Counted from the first letter of the stretch, positions 19,601 through 31,445 are shown. The stretch is DNA of 64,000 bases from Zerene cesonia (GCF_012273895.1 NW_024045134.1:2480001-2544000); one strand, 5' to 3'. The notes: generated from the sequence alone by a model not told the origin. Made by a program: numbers and translations.

Positions 19601-21307
19601 TAAAAGCAACTTCAAAGATGGCGTTGAAAATCAGCAATTATCAAATTCATAACTGCAAACCTTTGTTATGCAAATTTCAACTGTCTTATTCTTATATACT
19701 TAGTCTGGCCATAAATACTGTTACACTTAATTATAAAAAAATATTACATTTGAATTTCGAATCTNNNNNNNNNNNNNNNNNNNNNNNNNNNNNNNNNNNN
19801 NNNNNNNNNNNNNNNNNNNNNNNNNNNNNNNNNNNNNNNNNNNNNNNNNNNNNNNNNNNNNNNNNNNNNNNNNNNNNNNNNNNNNNNNNNNNNNNNNNNN
19901 NNNNNNNNNNNNNNNNNNNNNNNNNNNNNNNNNNNNNNNNNNNNNNNNNNNNNNNNNNNNNNNNNNNNNNNNNNNNNNNNNNNNNNNNNNNNNNNNNNNN
20001 NNNNNNNNNNNNNNNNNNNNNNNNNNNNNNNNNNNNNNNNNNNNNNNNNNNNNNNNNNNNNNNNNNNNNNNNNNNNNNNNNNNNNNNNNNNNNNNNNNNN
20101 NNNNNNNNNNNNNNNNNNNNNNNNNNNNNNNNNNNNNNNNNNNNNNNNNNNNNNNNNNNNNNNNNNNNNNNNNNNNNNNNNNNNNNNNNNNNNNNNNNNN
20201 NNNNNNNNNNNNNNNNNNNNNNNNNNNNNNNNNNNNNNNNNNNNNNNNNNNNNNNNNNNNNNNNNNNNNNNNNNNNNNNNNNNNNNNNNNNNNNNNNNNN
20301 NNNNNNNNNNNNNNNNNNNNNNNNNNNNNNNNNNNNNNNNNNNNNNNNNNNNNNNNNNNNNNNNNNNNNNNNNNNNNNNNNNNNNNNNNNNNNNNNNNNN
20401 NNNNNNNNNNNNNNNNNNNNNNNNNNNNNNNNNNNNNNNNNNNNNNNNNNNNNNNNNNNNNNNNNNNNNNNNNNNNNNNNNNNNNNNNNNNNNNNNNNNN
20501 NNNNNNNNNNNNNNNNNNNNNNNNNNNNNNNNNNNNNNNNNNNNNNNNNNNNNNNNNNNNNNNNNNNNNNNNNNNNNNNNNNNNNNNNNNNNNNNNNNNN
20601 NNNNNNNNNNNNNNNNNNNNNNNNNNNNNNNNNNNNNNNNNNNNNNNNNNNNNNNNNNNNNNNNNNNNNNNNNNNNNNNNNNNNNNNNNNNNNNNNNNNN
20701 NNNNNNNNNNNNNNNNNNNNNNNNNNNNNNNNNNNNNNNNNNNNNNNNNNNNNNNNNNNNNNNNAGTAATAAATGTTATTTGCAGTTAACAATTTTCTTT
20801 TTTCTTTATTACAATATTTATGGCAAGACTAGGTATATCACGGTTCACGAAGAACCTGGGGAGAGACGGGCAGCAAAGACCTAGTCCAGTTTCACCTTTA
20901 AGTAACCCTTAACCCTGGAAAGGTTACCTACATTCAGTACTGAATCCGGGCACGAATAGTGGGCAATGCGCGTACGCAGTGGTGTTGGCGGGCGTGTGCG
21001 GCCAACACAGCCAAGTGTCGAATGTACCTTCACAGTAGAGACCTGAAAATAAAATTGATTTTGTATCTAATAGGTAATGAAATTTTAATGGGACCGCGAG
21101 GAAAAGAATTATCAAAATCAGATCACCCAGTGAAAGTTTATGAGGTAACAAACAAAAAATACAATCGAATTGTGAAATTCCTCATTTTGTTAAGTCGGTT
21201 TAAAAATACAAAAATTTTATACAGTCGTTACCTGGCGGTGGTACGGTGAGGTTATTGGCAAGGTCGCAAGCAAGCTGCTCCCGCGCGATCCTCTCCGGGT
21301 CATCCAT
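16531..21307 (-). CDS. Family B GPCR, calcitonin/DH31 receptor-like, with probable stop-codon readthrough
   Basis: Secretin-family receptor, presumably plasma-membrane and Gs-coupled, for a neuropeptide of the DH31/calcitonin type. Six exons in consistent phase give 395 residues to the first TGA (16639-16641) and 35 more in frame to the next. Residues 26-91 form the hormone-binding domain with six cysteines (29, 38, 52, 69, 90 and one of the 40s-60s pattern of the family) and the WSNYTTC end. Seven membrane segments lie near residues 107-126, 137-160, 172-200, 211-231, 250-275, 294-316 and 329-352. Family motifs are WMLCEGLYLH (TM3), CNIVRVL (TM5), LAPLLGVQYL (TM6) and LYCFCNGEV (after TM7). 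N-glycosylation sites NLT, NTT and NYT lie in the ectodomain. No obvious signal peptide follows the Met. The closest relatives I know are calcitonin and insect DH31 receptors; the orphan 'hector' group is an alternative, so no symbol is given. Confidence 0.9.
16639..16641 (-). other. Candidate readthrough stop codon, TGA CTA G
   Basis: In-frame TGA followed by CTAG, the best-known leaky stop context in animal genes. It lies between two coding-like stretches of one exon. Confidence 0.75.
17104..17866 (-). CDS. GPCR exon 5 (TM2-TM7)
   Basis: Residues 127-381, a single long exon from SLRCARITVHMNLF through TM7 to RRKWRVLTFRPRANSTTN and TTVS. Acceptor TTCCAG, donor GTGAGC. If the intron is retained the frame closes after three further codons (V-S-G, stop). 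Confidence 0.95.
17867..18597 (-). other. GPCR intron 4
   Basis: AT-rich and non-coding. It includes a fragment of the 'gcctgatggtaagcgatcacc' repeat at about 18465-18520. Confidence 0.7.
18598..18689 (-). CDS. GPCR exon 4 (TM1)
   Basis: Residues 97-127: DVGEVIALYETGYSISLIAL then LVSLAILSYFK, forming TM1. Acceptor TTTCAG, donor GTAAGT, phase 0 in and phase 2 out. Confidence 0.93.
18739..18944 (-). mobile_element. Helitron-like family A copy in GPCR intron 3
   Basis: Near full length, CTAG end at 18739 and TCCTACTAATATTATAAA end at 18944. Confidence 0.75.
19219..19319 (-). CDS. GPCR exon 3 (hormone-binding domain, second half)
   Basis: Residues 63-96: LAYKECTADGTWWRHPDSGK then PWSNYTTCVKPEE, the classic end of the ectodomain. 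Acceptor TTTCAG, donor GTGAGT, phase 1 in and phase 0 out. Confidence 0.93.
19765..20764. other. Assembly gap (1000 N) in GPCR intron 2
   Basis: The phases of exons 2 and 3 fit directly, so no coding exon need be hidden here. Confidence 0.85.
20932..21042 (-). CDS. GPCR exon 2 (hormone-binding domain, first half)
   Basis: Residues 26-63: LYCEGTFDTWLCWPHTPANT then TAYAHCPLFVPGFSTE. The donor is T|GTAGGT at 20926-20931. It keeps phase 1 with exon 3 and gives the 18-residue C-to-C spacing of the calcitonin receptor. The tempting AG|GTAACC four bases later breaks the frame. Confidence 0.88.
21232..21307 (-). CDS. GPCR exon 1 (start codon)
   Basis: Residues 1-26, MDDPERIAREQLACDLANNL then TVPPPG. 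The ATG has a strong context (GGCACCATGG), and two short upstream ORFs precede it. Donor GTAACG, phase 1 out. An upstream exon encoding a signal peptide cannot be excluded. Confidence 0.75.
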
Positions 21308-21326
21308 GGTGCCTTCGTCCTCAGAG

Positions 21327-21352
21327 CTACTTCATCTTACTGAATTTGCCAT
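21327..21352 (-). promoter_or_regulatory. Two overlapping short uORFs before the GPCR start
   Basis: ATG at 21350-21352 opens six codons ending in TGA. That stop overlaps a second ATG (ATGA) which opens ATG AAG TAG, closing about 20 bases before the receptor ATG. This matters only if the transcript includes the segment. A possible 5' acceptor (TTCGCAG) lies at about 21359. Confidence 0.4.
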
Positions 21353-21626
21353 TGCACCTGCGAATATTTCTTCTATGAGCAGTTGTATATACATAATATT
21401 TTAAACTAGCAGTTACTTGCGGCTTCATTCGCGAGTATGGTACCGAGCTAAAATGTGCCTATGTGCTAATCCGGACTATTATCTATGTGTGTACCAAATT
21501 AATAATTATCTATGTGTGTACCAAAATAATAATTCAAATAGATCCCAAAAGGTATTTTTGTGTGAAAGAGTAACAAACATACGTTCGTACAACTATCGTG
21601 TGAATACTATTAGTACAATTAAATCT

Positions 21627-21758
21627 ATACCAATTTTATAAGCTGTAGAGTTTGTTTGTTTGAACGCACTAATCTCAGGAACTACTGGTCCGATTTGAAA
21701 AATCCTTTCAGTGTTAGATAGTCCATTTATTGAGGAAGGCTATATATGTACCACGGGC
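21627..21758 (+). mobile_element. Helitron-like family B, truncated
   Basis: 'tataagctgtagagtttgtt', 'ctcaggaactactggtccga' and 'tgtaccacgggc' blocks. Lies upstream of the GPCR. Confidence 0.6.
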
Positions 21759-22280
21759 TTTTAAATAGAAAAAGATACGTCAAAATCGGTTCACTCAAAG
21801 TTCTGAGATGACAAACACAAAGAAGTCCGTCAAAACGTCGAAACCTCCTCCTTTTTCACCCCATCACATCCCACAAACGGACAGGGCACAAAGTATCAGC
21901 CTAGATATGATTAATATAAACATCGAGCTCTATGAGCAAGGAAGAACAGTTCCTAAGCTATAGTAATGTAACTTGCATTAATAGCCCAGGTCGGATATGC
22001 GGGATATCGTAAATCACGCTTCGGAAGCAGTAATCTAACGTTATTTGATTCTCTCGGCAGGTAAATTGACTGTTTGGGTCACATTAACCTTTTTCAGAAG
22101 GTACGTACACATATCTATAGATATAAACCGAATGAAGCCATGCGTTGCATAGTTATAGGTGTATATATATTTTTATTTTATAACCAGCAGATGTGGTTCG
22201 CATGATAATAAGCGATGACGACCGCCCATGAACGTGAATCGTTGCTAATTTTTAGAGGGTAGGGAAAAGCAAAGGAACAT

Positions 22281-22449
22281 ACAAATCCCGTAGGAATATA
22301 GGGATTAAAAAGTTGCCTACGTATTATACAGTTGGACAGATATCTACATATCAAATTTGATTGCAATCGATTCAGTAGTTTTTGCGTGAAAGAGTAACAA
22401 ATATACACATAGATAGATACTCACAAACTTTCGCATTTATAATATTAGA
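22281..22449 (-). mobile_element. Helitron-like family A, truncated
   Basis: Lacks the CTAG-proximal hairpin; starts at 'atcccgtaggaatat'. Confidence 0.65.
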
Positions 22450-23097
22450 AGAATTTATCGCAATGACCTTGTAAAAATAGGTATAATTACTATACACGTA
22501 CAAAATTATTTAAGGATTTTTTAGTGCAATACTTTCTCTTTATTTGAAAAATGAAAAACCGGTTAAGCGCGAGTAAAACTAGCAGCAAAAAGAGTTCCGT
22601 ACAAATAATTAAAAGGATAACTGCAAATAAGTTCCACCCAGTTTATGACCGTTCCAATCTTTACACATTGCTTAACATATATAGGTGATGTAACATACTA
22701 CTGTATATGATATACAGCCTGGTGACAGACAGTCTTAGATGTAGGGTCCCGATATACCCTTTAGTGACGAAACCCTAGAAATGAGAAAAATTATTGAGAA
22801 GCTGTCCGTAATCAATTAAAACAGACATTTTTTTTTTAAATAAACTAGCATAGGTATGCCATAAAAAAGAAACGATAGTTTATTTACATTTTCGTTGGAA
22901 TTTTTCCAAATGTTGTATTTGACATTTTGTGTATATTTATGACTCTGATAAACTTCGTGTTTAATTTATTACTCATTAAATACTAAAATTATAAATGTTA
23001 ATTATATCCTTTCTCAAAGCGAGTATAGTAATGAGTAATAATAAATGCTAGTTTGTTTGCCTTTCTTTCACGTTGGAATGGAGCGATTCTATATGAT

Positions 23098-23256
23098 ACT
23101 AGCGGTCCGCTCCGGCTTCCTCCGAGGAAAATATATAGCCTAGCCTTCCGCAATAAATGGACTATCTAACACTGAAAGAATTTTTCAAATCGGACCAGTA
23201 GTTCCTGAGATTAGTGCGAAACAACCAAACTCTTCAGCTTTATAATATTAGTATAG
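23098..23256 (-). mobile_element. Helitron-like family B copy
   Basis: CTAGCGGTCCGCTCCGGC end through 'aacactgaaagaatttttca' to 'tataatattagtatag'. Confidence 0.65.
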
Positions 23257-23642
23257 ATTTGTGTCTGGAGATAGTTAGGAGGCTAGAGATTGACATAGGT
23301 TACATTTTACTGCGTTTAAACATCTCATTACCATGGGAATATTCTTTTAGTAGATGAGCGAAATTGCGTCCCAAAAACAAGTCATACAAAAAGCATTTTA
23401 TCAACTGCAGCTGTAAACATCGTGTTATGACGTTATAAACACATCTCAGTCGTAATACCTTCGTAACATCGCGAAGGAAATAAAAAAGCGATAAAGCACA
23501 TTAATTAGCAAATGCCAGTGACATTCCTCATGTGGATGAGAAAATTTTTCGTTTAATTATTGATGACTGTGTTATGGAGACGCATGCCTGTGGCTCTGTT
23601 CGGATTACATTATAACGCCTAAATAGTGCCTGTTTTTATCCT

Positions 23643-23815
23643 ACTAATATTATAAACGCGAAAGTTTGTAAGTATGGATGGATGTTTGTTACTCTTTCAC
23701 GCAAAACTGCTTATTGTATCTATATGAAATTTGTTACAGGGATAGATTATAGTCTGGATTAACATAGGATATTTACTATACGGGTACCACGCGAGGGACG
23801 CGGCGGGTTATAGTC
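23643..23815 (+). mobile_element. Helitron-like family F
   Basis: Begins like family A (CTACTAATATTATAAACGCG) but continues 'tctatatgaaatttgttaca' and ends 'ggacgcggcgggttatagtc'. Confidence 0.55.
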
Positions 23816-24265
23816 TATTTTTTATGTTGTTTGACACCGTGGCTTTTTATTCGCAAAAGAATTGTTCATATCGGTTCAGTAGATCGACAGGTTATCCCCT
23901 ACAGCATCACAAACTCATTATACCTCGAACTTCACCCCTTTATGACATAAAATCTATTTTCTGCACCTACTCCTGACACCTATTAACCTAATTTGAACTA
24001 ACAAACCAATTAAACTTCCATTGGGTATTGAGGTATGTTAACATATGAAATGAATTTATTTTCGATGGATTTATATTTAAACTGACCTCTACTCTGCCAC
24101 AAGTGTCACGTGCACAGTTAATTAAATATTTAGATGTATAATTAAAAATAATAAAATAAAATTAGAAAAAGATTTTTTTTTTATATTCATTATATTAACG
24201 TTAAATATAGTTAAGTATTTAATGTCTAAATGTATAATTAATATACTAAATAAATATATGTATAA

Positions 24266-24268
<3 letters not shown>

Positions 24269-24303
<35 letters not shown>
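24269..24303. repeat. (TA)n microsatellite
   Basis: Thirty-five bases of alternating TA. Confidence 0.85.
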
Positions 24304-24305
<2 letters not shown>

Positions 24306-24866
24306 ACTCGGGTATAAGCGAACATAAGAAAATATTTATATTAGCTTAATTTAATAATGTACCTTAGGATTGCATTCTAACTTCTACAATAGATCAAGGA
24401 GGCGGTTAAACTGATAAGACAGTATCATCTGTACAGTAGTTGTACAATATAAAGTTATAACAAATATTTTCTTTCTTTCTTTCTTTCTTTTCTTAAAGGA
24501 AGAATCCTTTCTTTCTAACAGTCCCAAAATTAACAGCACCACATGCATAGCGAAGACATCAAAAGTTTTGCCGCAATGACCTTTACGCGGAACTCTTAAT
24601 AAAATACGTTCGCTAAGTGTAAATAATGAAATGGGTACATTATACCGAGGAAATAACGCAATAAAGTTGTATTCATTGAACTCACCTTGCTATGGTATGG
24701 TATTCATGATTTTATCGCTGAACTAAATTAGATTTGCTTATAGCTTTGTAAGACGAAAGCATTTTGCTTCGGCCGTTTTTAAGTAATGGCCAGTGACTTT
24801 AAATTGAGTACGAGTTTAAGCCTATTGAAGTCTGCATTTAGATGTAGAGATTAATATATATTTTAC

Positions 24867-25196
24867 TAGCTGTTACCCGCAGCTTTCCCCCGCGGTCCTA
24901 ATCCTGTCCTAATTTTCATGGTATCTTTATCCTCTATTTTATCCCCTTGGGGGTGAAATTTGTCAAAATTCTTAGCGTTTGTCTACGTCATCCTAATAAA
25001 TTTTCATAGTACCTTTCACCCCCTATTTTATCCCCTTGGGGGTATTTTTCAAAATTCTAAGCGGATGCCTTCGTCATTATATCTACCTGCATGCCAAATT
25101 TCAGCCCGATCCGTCCTGTGGCTAGGGCTGTGCGTTGATAGATCACTATGTCAATCAGTCAATCCGTCACCTTTGAGTTTTGTATATGTAGATTTA
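24867..25196 (-). mobile_element. Unclassified ~330-bp repeat ending CTAGCTG
   Basis: 'actagctgttacccgcagct', two 'ttatccccttgggggt' blocks and 'atgccaaatttcagcccgat'. Second copy at 40178-40400. Confidence 0.58.
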
Positions 25197-25423
25197 TACC
25201 AGTTAATATAAAACCGTTGTATGTTTGTTAGCCGCATTTTAATATTATAAAGTATTTAAATACATAATATCAGTATAGGGTTTTTCATGTGTGAGTTTGG
25301 ATATGATTTAGATATTGTATTTAACATATGTGTAGGTAATTCATTGATAATAATTCTGAATACTGTGATATCAAGTTCAGAAAATAGTTTAAATTTACGA
25401 ATCCTATAGATTGTATCAAACAA

Positions 25424-25565
25424 CTAGCAGTCTACCCCGGCTCTCCCGTGGTATATATATGCCTATAGCACTCATGGACCACATACTAATTCAACGGTGA
25501 GAAAAGAAATCGGTCCAGCATTTCCAAGCATTAGCGCGTACAAACAAACAAACTCTACAGCTTCA
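25424..25565 (-). mobile_element. Helitron-like family B variant, diverged
   Basis: 'ctagcagtctaccccggctc' end and 'atcggtccagcatttcc' core. Confidence 0.5.
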
Positions 25566-26449
25566 ATTAGCACATTTATATTTGAAAAAACAAAGAACCT
25601 AACAAACAACGCAGCAAAGTTGTGAATAATTCATAATTTAAAACATTATATCTCATAACAAAGAAAATGTCGTAAACATCTTAATAGATATTCAGAGTTA
25701 ATGTCTCAGATATAAAGAATCTACTTTGCCATAAACACGGTTGAAAGCTGTTTTATCGCTAAAGACACCTTCAGGTCATAAAGTGAGATTCAGAAAATAC
25801 CTCAGTACATAAAACATATTAGTTTATTTATCACTACATAATATAAAGCAAAGCTTCCCGCGTCTATCCCTATGTATTTATGCTGTATTATCTTAAAACC
25901 AACGCAACAGATTTCGATGTGTTTTTGTTTAATAGATAGAGTGATTCAAGAAGAAGGTTTATATCAACTAAACTACTCTGAATTTAACGCGAGCGAAGCC
26001 GCGGGCAAAAGCTCTTAAGTATATAACCTCTTCACACAAAAACCACTGAAGCGATTTCAAAAATTCTTTCACCATAAGAATGCTGCAACTTCACTGAGTG
26101 ATATAGGTTATAAGTGTACCACGAGCGAAGCAAGGCGAACAGTTAGTGGACTACAGGTAAATGTCCAGTTAAGATATTCGAAACATTTTTAGTGAATTGT
26201 AAATATTTGTTTTCCCACACTCAAGTACGATTCAGCACGATTTGGACCAGCTTGCACTTACAGAAAATTCATGAAGACATAACAAAAAAAAAATATTATT
26301 GTTTTTCTTCACAACCTAAACTTATTAGTGACATCTGGATGTTGGTTTATTTCCATCGATAGACGGAAGTTTTCCTTCTGTTTTCCTTAAACAAGTTTTG
26401 TTTTAGCCAGATTGAATGAAAATAGAATAATGAATGTACAGGATTTTTT

Positions 26450-26487
26450 GTAATTTTTAGTTTTATAGCATTGAAATGCTTTATAAT
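26450..26487 (+). mobile_element. Small MITE fragment
   Basis: 'tttttagttttatagcattg' then 'aaatgctttata', the same core as at 37842-37926. Confidence 0.5.
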
Positions 26488-26492
26488 ATATA

Positions 26493-26684
26493 CTAACTGC
26501 GCCCCGCGGTTTCACCCGCGTAAGTCCGTATCCCGTAGGAATATCGGGATAAAAAGTTGCCTATATGTTATTCCAGTTGTCCAGCTATCTGCTTACCAAA
26601 TTTCATTGCAATCGGTTCAGTAGTTTTTGCGTGAAAGAGTAACAAACATCCATACAAACTTTCGCATTTATAATATTAATAGGA
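26493..26684 (-). mobile_element. Helitron-like family A copy
   Basis: The terminal CTAG is mutated to CTAA; otherwise complete. It abuts a small MITE at 26450-26487. Confidence 0.72.
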
Positions 26685-26911
26685 TAATATGAATGTACAG
26701 GATATCAGTTTTTTATATAATTATGAATCTAATCATTACCGAGAGGCCTGGAGAAAACAGTTTCTCGCTAAATTACTGCGAACTATGATTATGATTTGCT
26801 TTTACGAGTTTTGTGACGTCACCAGAGTGTATTTCATAAACCATGAAGTAAGACAGTTCAAAGTTTCAGAGATTATGTGTTTCTGTTGCCGCTGTAACAA
26901 AAAATAGTAAT

Positions 26912-26965
26912 AGGTTAAGCAACGATTGGCACGGTCAGAAATTGGATGGGTGACCAATGTTTTTG
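26912..26965 (+). repeat. 5S-rRNA-like fragment in a dispersed repeat
   Basis: 'ggttaagcaacgattggcac', then 'ggtca' and 'ttggatgggtgaccaat', matching the internal control region of 5S rRNA (box A to box C). Preceded by 'atgtgtttctgttgccgctg' plus 'taacaaaaaa'. Confidence 0.6.
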
Positions 26966-27148
26966 TATCTTGTGTTATATAAGATTAATTGTTCAATGAA
27001 AGTACGACGATTTGATTTTAAAATCACAACTCGGAATGTATTAATTGTTTTGGAGTTCAATTTACTTATAAATATATAATCAGAATTGTAATTTTTGCAC
27101 TATTTATTTATCATAATATTTCTTATAAGTATAGATAAGTTTTAAGCA

Positions 27149-27452
27149 GTGGTGGCTCAGTGGTAAGGACCTCGGACTTCAAAATCGATAAGTCGGGGTT
27201 CGAGACCGGGCGAGCGCGCAGGAAATAAATTGATTTTTCAATTTATCTGCGCATGTAGATAACATCACCACTGCTTCAACGGTGAAGGAAAACATCGTGA
27301 GGAAACCGGCATGTCCAAGAATTAAAAGTTCGACGGCATGTGACATCTGCCAACCCGCACTTGGCCAGCGTGGTGGATTATGGCCTGAACCCTCATAGGA
27401 GGCCTGAGTCCCAGCAGTGGGAACATATATGGGCTGATGATGATGATGATGA
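27149..27452 (+). mobile_element. tRNA-headed SINE, full length, TGATGA tail
   Basis: Pol III-type head 'gtggctcagtggtaaggacc' with B-box-like 'ggttcgagacc'. The body has 'cggtgaaggaaaacatcgtg' and 'cccagcagtgggaaca', and the tail is (TGA)n. A non-autonomous retroposon family of moths and butterflies. Confidence 0.8.
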
Positions 27453-27667
27453 AGTTTTAAATGATTACCAGATATTCAGAACACTTTTTATGTTTATTGG
27501 AAACAGAGTCTCAAATAACATATTTCGTGGATTCGTATATTCTTCAATATTTTAGCCACTAATATAGCAAAGTAATATAAATATTGTTAATGTATTTTTA
27601 TACATTCAGTGTAATTTTCTATGTACATAAGTAAATCTGGGTGTTTCAGACTTTTTTGTGAATTGCT

Positions 27668-27925
27668 GGCTACTGAGCTGGTAGGTGGCCTGATGGTAAG
27701 CAACCATCACTGATCATACAAAATTGCAGAGGTTTTAATACGATGCTATACTTTTTTGAAAGGGATAGAGAAAGGACTACAGATGATAATAAGAAAAGGA
27801 AGGGAGGGGGAGGGAACCTTTCTCACCGTAAATAGTAACACTCGCATGCTACTTATTGACACCGCTCTTCTGTGGGTAGTGGTACCTTCCCCTGTGCGAG
27901 CTGGCCCAATTTGTACCTAAGCGAC
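27668..27925 (-). repeat. Family R copy, diverged
   Basis: 'gtggcctgatggtaagcaac' through to 'cttcccctgtgcgagctggc'. Confidence 0.65.
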
Positions 27926-28961
27926 TTCACTACAGGATCATTGAAAGTTGTCCTAAAGAATCAACCAGCTAGCCAGTCAAAACCCGCAGCATATGTCATC
28001 CATCAAGCAAGTGGACTATGTGATGGTTCCCAGGTGTCCCTGTTATTACAAACAGCTTTATAGCCTGATGCTCGCGAATAGATTTACTATTCATACGCAA
28101 TGCCTATTTACTGAAAGATAGCAGCGGAACTGTCAGCAATAAATTCTGTGAATTTATTTTTATTTCAACTTGTGAACTGATGGTTTTACGGCTTACGTTT
28201 CTGCATCATGAGCTGTGAATAAACCGAACCTTTTTTGGTTAGACCAACTGAGGAAAGTTTTGCTTCCAATATATTTATTTATCTAATAAAATAAGAACAA
28301 TACATCATATTTCATGTATGTAATGTGAGAAGTGACATTTGTTAATAGCTAGTTAGTACAAAAATACTTTCTTCTCGAAATTGCATTTGTTCTATTTTCA
28401 ACCGACTAAAAAAAGGAGGAAGTCATATAAGCGACTGTATTTTTTGTGCTTATTGTCATAACTTTTTATTGGGTGAAAAGATTTGTATGATTCGGATTTT
28501 ATTTAAAAGCTGGTGCCTGCCGTGTAGTCTCATTTGTTTAGTTCTGAAATTTTTAAGGCGGTTTTATATTTATAAAGATAATTATAGAATGTGCAAGTCG
28601 TGCTTCTTTTGATCTTAGTTTTCTCATTTCATTTTATTTCTGTGAATTTTTGTTTAGAATAGGTATGTCTATTTTATAAGTTTGAGTATTTATTCAACCA
28701 ATGAGAATTATATTAGAAGCGCTATCTTTATATACAAATTAATGAGGGAAAGTATCTCGTTTGTATTATATAAGCTCCGAAACAAATCGCCCGATTTTAA
28801 AAATTCCTTCACTGGTATAAAGCGTAATTATTTATTAGTTTAAAAAGCTTATTGAAGTCTGTTTATATATGTCATATGCGAGTGCGAGAGAGACACCCGC
28901 AACACCCAGCTTTCCGTACAAATAAGCTCCCTAGCTCCTTAGCAACTGCAAGAAAATTGGT

Positions 28962-29005
28962 TACCCATCCAATTTCTGACCGGCCAACCGCTGCTTAACC
29001 TCGAT
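28962..29005 (-). repeat. 5S-rRNA-like fragment
   Basis: Minus strand reads 'gaggttaagcagcggttgg' then 'cagaaattggatgggtaacc'. Confidence 0.55.
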
Positions 29006-29369
29006 TATTTACCATTTTTTGTTACAGCGTCAACAGAGATGCTTCGTCTCTGACAATATTAACTGTCTAACCATCACCGTTCATGGGTTACGGCCAGGTG
29101 GCAGACGGATCCCATTTTTGAAACAGTATTATTATAAAAACATACTTATCGAGACGAAATCGTTATATTTAAAAACACATATTATTCAGACTTCATGGCA
29201 GCAAATAATTCAAAATATATAAAAAAACGGTTTACTATGAAAATGACGATAGAATAATTAAAAAACAGTTTTTGTTTTAAACAATTATAATTTACGTACG
29301 TAAATCGTGAACTAAAATACTTTTTATTATAATTTTTTTATATTATCTCTTCTAATATTAAAATTTATA

Positions 29370-29595
29370 AATATGAAATAAATTCTATCTGTCTCCTCTA
29401 TACGCCAAAACGATTGAACCGATCTGAATGAAATTTGCTGATACAGTTATAGACCGGAGAAAGGACATAGCTATCCTATGTTCTTTCTATCTTTTTATCT
29501 CGGAAATTCCGCGGGACCGACAAATATGCGAGGAAAACCCTGGACTGTCTGTTTTCCTTTGACTATACAGACGGAGCTGCGGGCAGTCACCTTAG
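29370..29595 (+). mobile_element. Helitron-like family E copy, diverged
   Basis: Same order of blocks as 13008-13236 ('gattgaaccgatctgaatga', 'ggagaaaggacatag', 'gagctgcgggcag'). Confidence 0.5.
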
Positions 29596-30159
29596 TGTAA
29601 GCAAATTACCTAAAGTAATACAAAATATTAGTACATTCAAATCATATTTATTTCTAACGTTTTAAACACATTGCTCGCATTACATATATTTTATATTTTA
29701 TTTTATAATCTCTATTAAACTATACATTACTAATTTATGTAGCACTTCACCAATCCTTTTTACAATCCCCAACCACCTCATCCAATGCCATTTCATTTCA
29801 TTTGTTTTTCGACGCCTCTTTATTTCTTTTTAAATTCACGTTGGCAGCTACGCTGCCAGTTGTAGTCTATTACGATGTTGCCAACATTAGTTATACCTGT
29901 TAATCTTACAAACGCGAAAGTTTGTATGGATGGATTGACGGTCATCCGATAAAAGCAGAAACTATTTATGCGTCATGTCTAGAACAGAGTAACAGGCGTG
30001 CGTCTCCATAGCAACAGTCATCAATAATCAAATGGCAAATCTCGTCTCAGGATGGCATTTACTAGGCATTTTCTAATCAATGTGCTTTATTACTTTCACG
30101 CGAAAACAGCTTCATATCTGTCAGAATTGTTTAATATGATGAATGAAGATATTAAGTAA

Positions 30160-30357
30160 TCCTACTAATATAATAAATGCGAAAGCTTGTAACTATGCGT
30201 GTGTGTTTGTTGCTCTTTCACGCAAAAACTACTGAACCGGTTGCAATGAAATTCGGTACGTAGATAGCTGGTCAACTGGAATAACATATAGGCAACTTTT
30301 TATCCCGATATTCCTACGGGATACGGACTTACGCGGGCCTAACCGCGGGCGCAGCTA
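30160..30357 (+). mobile_element. Helitron-like family A copy
   Basis: Full length, ending GCGCAGCTAG, and directly followed by a second partial copy in the same orientation. Confidence 0.75.
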
Positions 30358-30512
30358 GTATTATAAATGCGAAAGTTAGTGAGAATGGATGTATGTGTAT
30401 GTGCGTTTGTTACTCTTTCCCACAAAAACTACTGAAGCGATTGCAATGAAACTTGGTACGTAGACAACTGGACAAATCGGACTTACGCGGGTGAAACCTC
30501 AGAGCGCAGCCA
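30358..30512 (+). mobile_element. Helitron-like family A, second copy in tandem
   Basis: Starts at TATTATAAATGCGAAAG immediately after the previous copy. An internal deletion removes the 'tatcccgatattcc' block, and the 3' end is degraded. Confidence 0.65.
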
Positions 30513-31095
30513 TTTGATTGATAAACTAAAATGTGATTGAGTAATAGAAAATTAGAATATGTAAGTTTGAGTAGGAATAATCATTTAGTTAAATTGTTTT
30601 TACTCCACATTATCATGACTAACACAACCTCAGTTGGTTGTACAGTTTAAAATGAGCCGGCGTTGATAATCTTATTAGGTACGGTGATAACAAAGAGCTA
30701 CCATTAGATCTAAATTTCAATAACTATGGCCCTTAGACGACCATTTCGTTGAATTTAATAGTCTTGGCGTGAATAATGTCTCTTTCGCTGGTGAACGAAG
30801 ATGCTTTCAAGTCGACTGTATTTATTGGCTGCTATGTACTCATTATCTCCGTGGATTTACAAGCGATAGATGTGATTCCTTATTTTTTATTTGAAGTTAA
30901 TTCCTTCCGTTTTAAAGTCCTTGTTACTCTTAAATAAAGTATTTATTATTGTTATTAACTCCCCTTCGGTGGTATCGGAGACCCTTTTGTAGAAAATTCT
31001 ATTAATATTTAAAATGCGAAGATTTGTAAGTATGGATGGATGGATGTTTTAAGGTCTTAAACGTAAAAACTGCTGAATTGATTAGGTATATGATA

Positions 31096-31302
31096 CTAGC
31101 TGCGCCCCGCGGTTTCACCCGCGTAAGTCTCTATCCCGCAGGAATATCGGGTTAAAAAGATGCCTATGTGTTAATCCAGTTATCCAGCCATCTACGTACC
31201 AAATTTTACTGCAATCGGTTCAATAGTTTTTGCGTGAAAGAGTAACAAACATACATACACATACACATACATCCATTCTCACAAACTTTCGCATTTACAA
31301 TA
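31096..31302 (-). mobile_element. Helitron-like family A copy
   Basis: Complete copy. Its 5' end abuts another family A copy at 31303. Confidence 0.73.
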
Positions 31303-31445
31303 CTAGCTGTTTCACTCCTGTAAGCCCGTAGCCCGTAGGAATATCGGGATAAAATTTCACTGCAATCGATTCAATAGTTTTTGTGTGAATGAGTAACAAA
31401 CATATATACTTCCTTACAAAATTTCGTATTTATAACATTAGTAAG
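31303..31445 (-). mobile_element. Helitron-like family A, internally deleted, in tandem
   Basis: Same orientation as its neighbour and missing a central block. Tandem end-to-end copies recur in this window. Confidence 0.62.

Larger units (their letters stand above)
22450..24866. other. Non-coding stretch upstream of the GPCR
   Basis: AT-rich. Apart from the elements at 23098, 23643 and the TA run, nothing recognised. Confidence 0.6.

Noticed and set aside
20922..20931. GPCR exon 2 donor at AG|GTAACC
   Set aside because: Leaves phase 2 and creates a stop in exon 3. The T|GTAGGT donor four bases earlier fits the phase and the conserved cysteine spacing.
24122..24325. Minus-strand YIYIYI frame
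   Set aside because: Translation of the TA microsatellite.
26912..26965. A 5S rRNA gene
   Set aside because: Only about 50 bases of the internal region; no 5' or 3' stem halves and no terminator.
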